Positions 63,904 through 64,000 of a DNA stretch of 64,000 bases are shown here, in pieces. Made by a program: the position numbers and the translations under genes. Positions within the stretch are counted from its first letter, which is position 1, and each line of letters begins with the position of its first letter. The notes under the pieces were generated by a model. The model did no database searches, was not told where the DNA came from, and was given only the letters and a program-made list of their open reading frames with translations. Origin of the DNA: Phycisphaerae bacterium (GTDB lineage Bacteria > Planctomycetota > Phycisphaerae > Phycisphaerales > Phycisphaeraceae). Where the stretch lies: positions 110,410 through 174,409 of the forward strand of contig JAUIGU010000005.1 of assembly GCA_030432595.1 (NCBI GenBank), written 5' to 3'.

Positions 63904-64000
63904 TCATGGGGCGGCGTTCCGGAGTTTGAGCCGTGCGTGGTCGAGGGCGATCTTGGCGGTGAGGTGGAACGCCCTGATTATCCCGGTGTGTTCGGTCAAC
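63904..64000 (-). CDS. C-terminal end of an unknown protein (cut by window edge)
   Basis: The last 32 codons of a minus-strand frame reach the window edge and end at a TGA (63904-63906). The piece reads ...TEHTGIIRAFHLTAKIAL... and ends KLRNAAP. It looks like an amphipathic helix. I cannot identify the family from so little sequence, and it may not be a real gene. Confidence 0.3.
   Translation of the reverse strand, partial: LTEHTGIIRAFHLTAKIALDHARLKLRNAAP

Overview
This 64 kb window of GC-rich bacterial chromosome most likely comes from a planctomycete of the Phycisphaerae type. That assignment is an inference from gene content: three PEP-CTERM surface proteins (one also carrying dockerin repeats), two unlike GroEL genes, a eukaryote-like UDP-sugar pyrophosphorylase, an osmoregulated periplasmic glucan operon, and peptidoglycan and Kdo genes showing a Gram-negative envelope. 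Nearly every base lies in or next to a housekeeping gene. There is no phage, integrase, transposase or CRISPR array. What is unusual lies in the intergenic repeats and in several odd protein architectures.

Layout. 1-7.2 kb: serC (cut by the window edge), a PAS/GAF sensor with a degenerate GGDEF-like end, a small coiled-coil protein behind a Fur-box-like palindrome, and a large secreted metalloprotease. 7.2-11.6 kb, minus strand: opgG, a small linker gene and opgH. 11.8-18 kb, minus strand: a chaperone block transcribed as groEL2 - groES - groEL1 - dnaJ - grpE - fmdB-like gene. 18.3-26.8 kb: VOC protein, PfkB kinase, dnaB, a CysQ-like phosphatase, a YjfB-like protein, a PHP phosphatase overlapping scpA, an SGNH lipoprotein divergent from kdsD. 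26.8-33.1 kb: an acidic tail-anchored repeat protein, rsmE, a Cld/HemQ-like protein, a UAP1-like enzyme, tRNA-Ser(UGA), a PEP-CTERM protein. 33.4-40.2 kb, plus strand: ftsW, murG, a prenyl diphosphate synthase, dxs and a FkbM methyltransferase, which together supply lipid carrier and cell-wall assembly. 40.3-41.7 kb: a less GC-rich patch of poorly known genes next to a MazG-like gene. 41.8-49 kb: metal permease with an HMA domain, MscS channel, ABC-2 exporter, flavodoxin, sigma region-4 protein. 49.2-63.9 kb: WG-repeat protein, gamma-glutamyltransferase, half-PLD protein, aroC, S41 protease, clpX, SHOCT protein, tig, a PEP-CTERM gene flanked by a duplicated 77-nt sequence, a PanE-thioredoxin fusion, and a zincless MutM.

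Repeats. Several small non-coding families are scattered between genes: (i) paired palindromes with a cacggtcgc core (three copies plus a fragment); (ii) hairpins beginning aagccc and ending gggctt; (iii) elements of 100-260 bp whose ends are runs of short direct repeats inverted at the other end (34.6, 46.5 and 53.8 kb), the first of which supplies the C-terminus of FtsW; (iv) a cctccccc/gggaggg repeat that lies between genes at 52.6 kb and inside a permease coding region at 42.7 kb. The best candidates for something undescribed are the duplicated 77-nt sequence around the PEP-CTERM gene, the acidic protein with six copies of a 12-residue motif, and the PanE-thioredoxin fusion.
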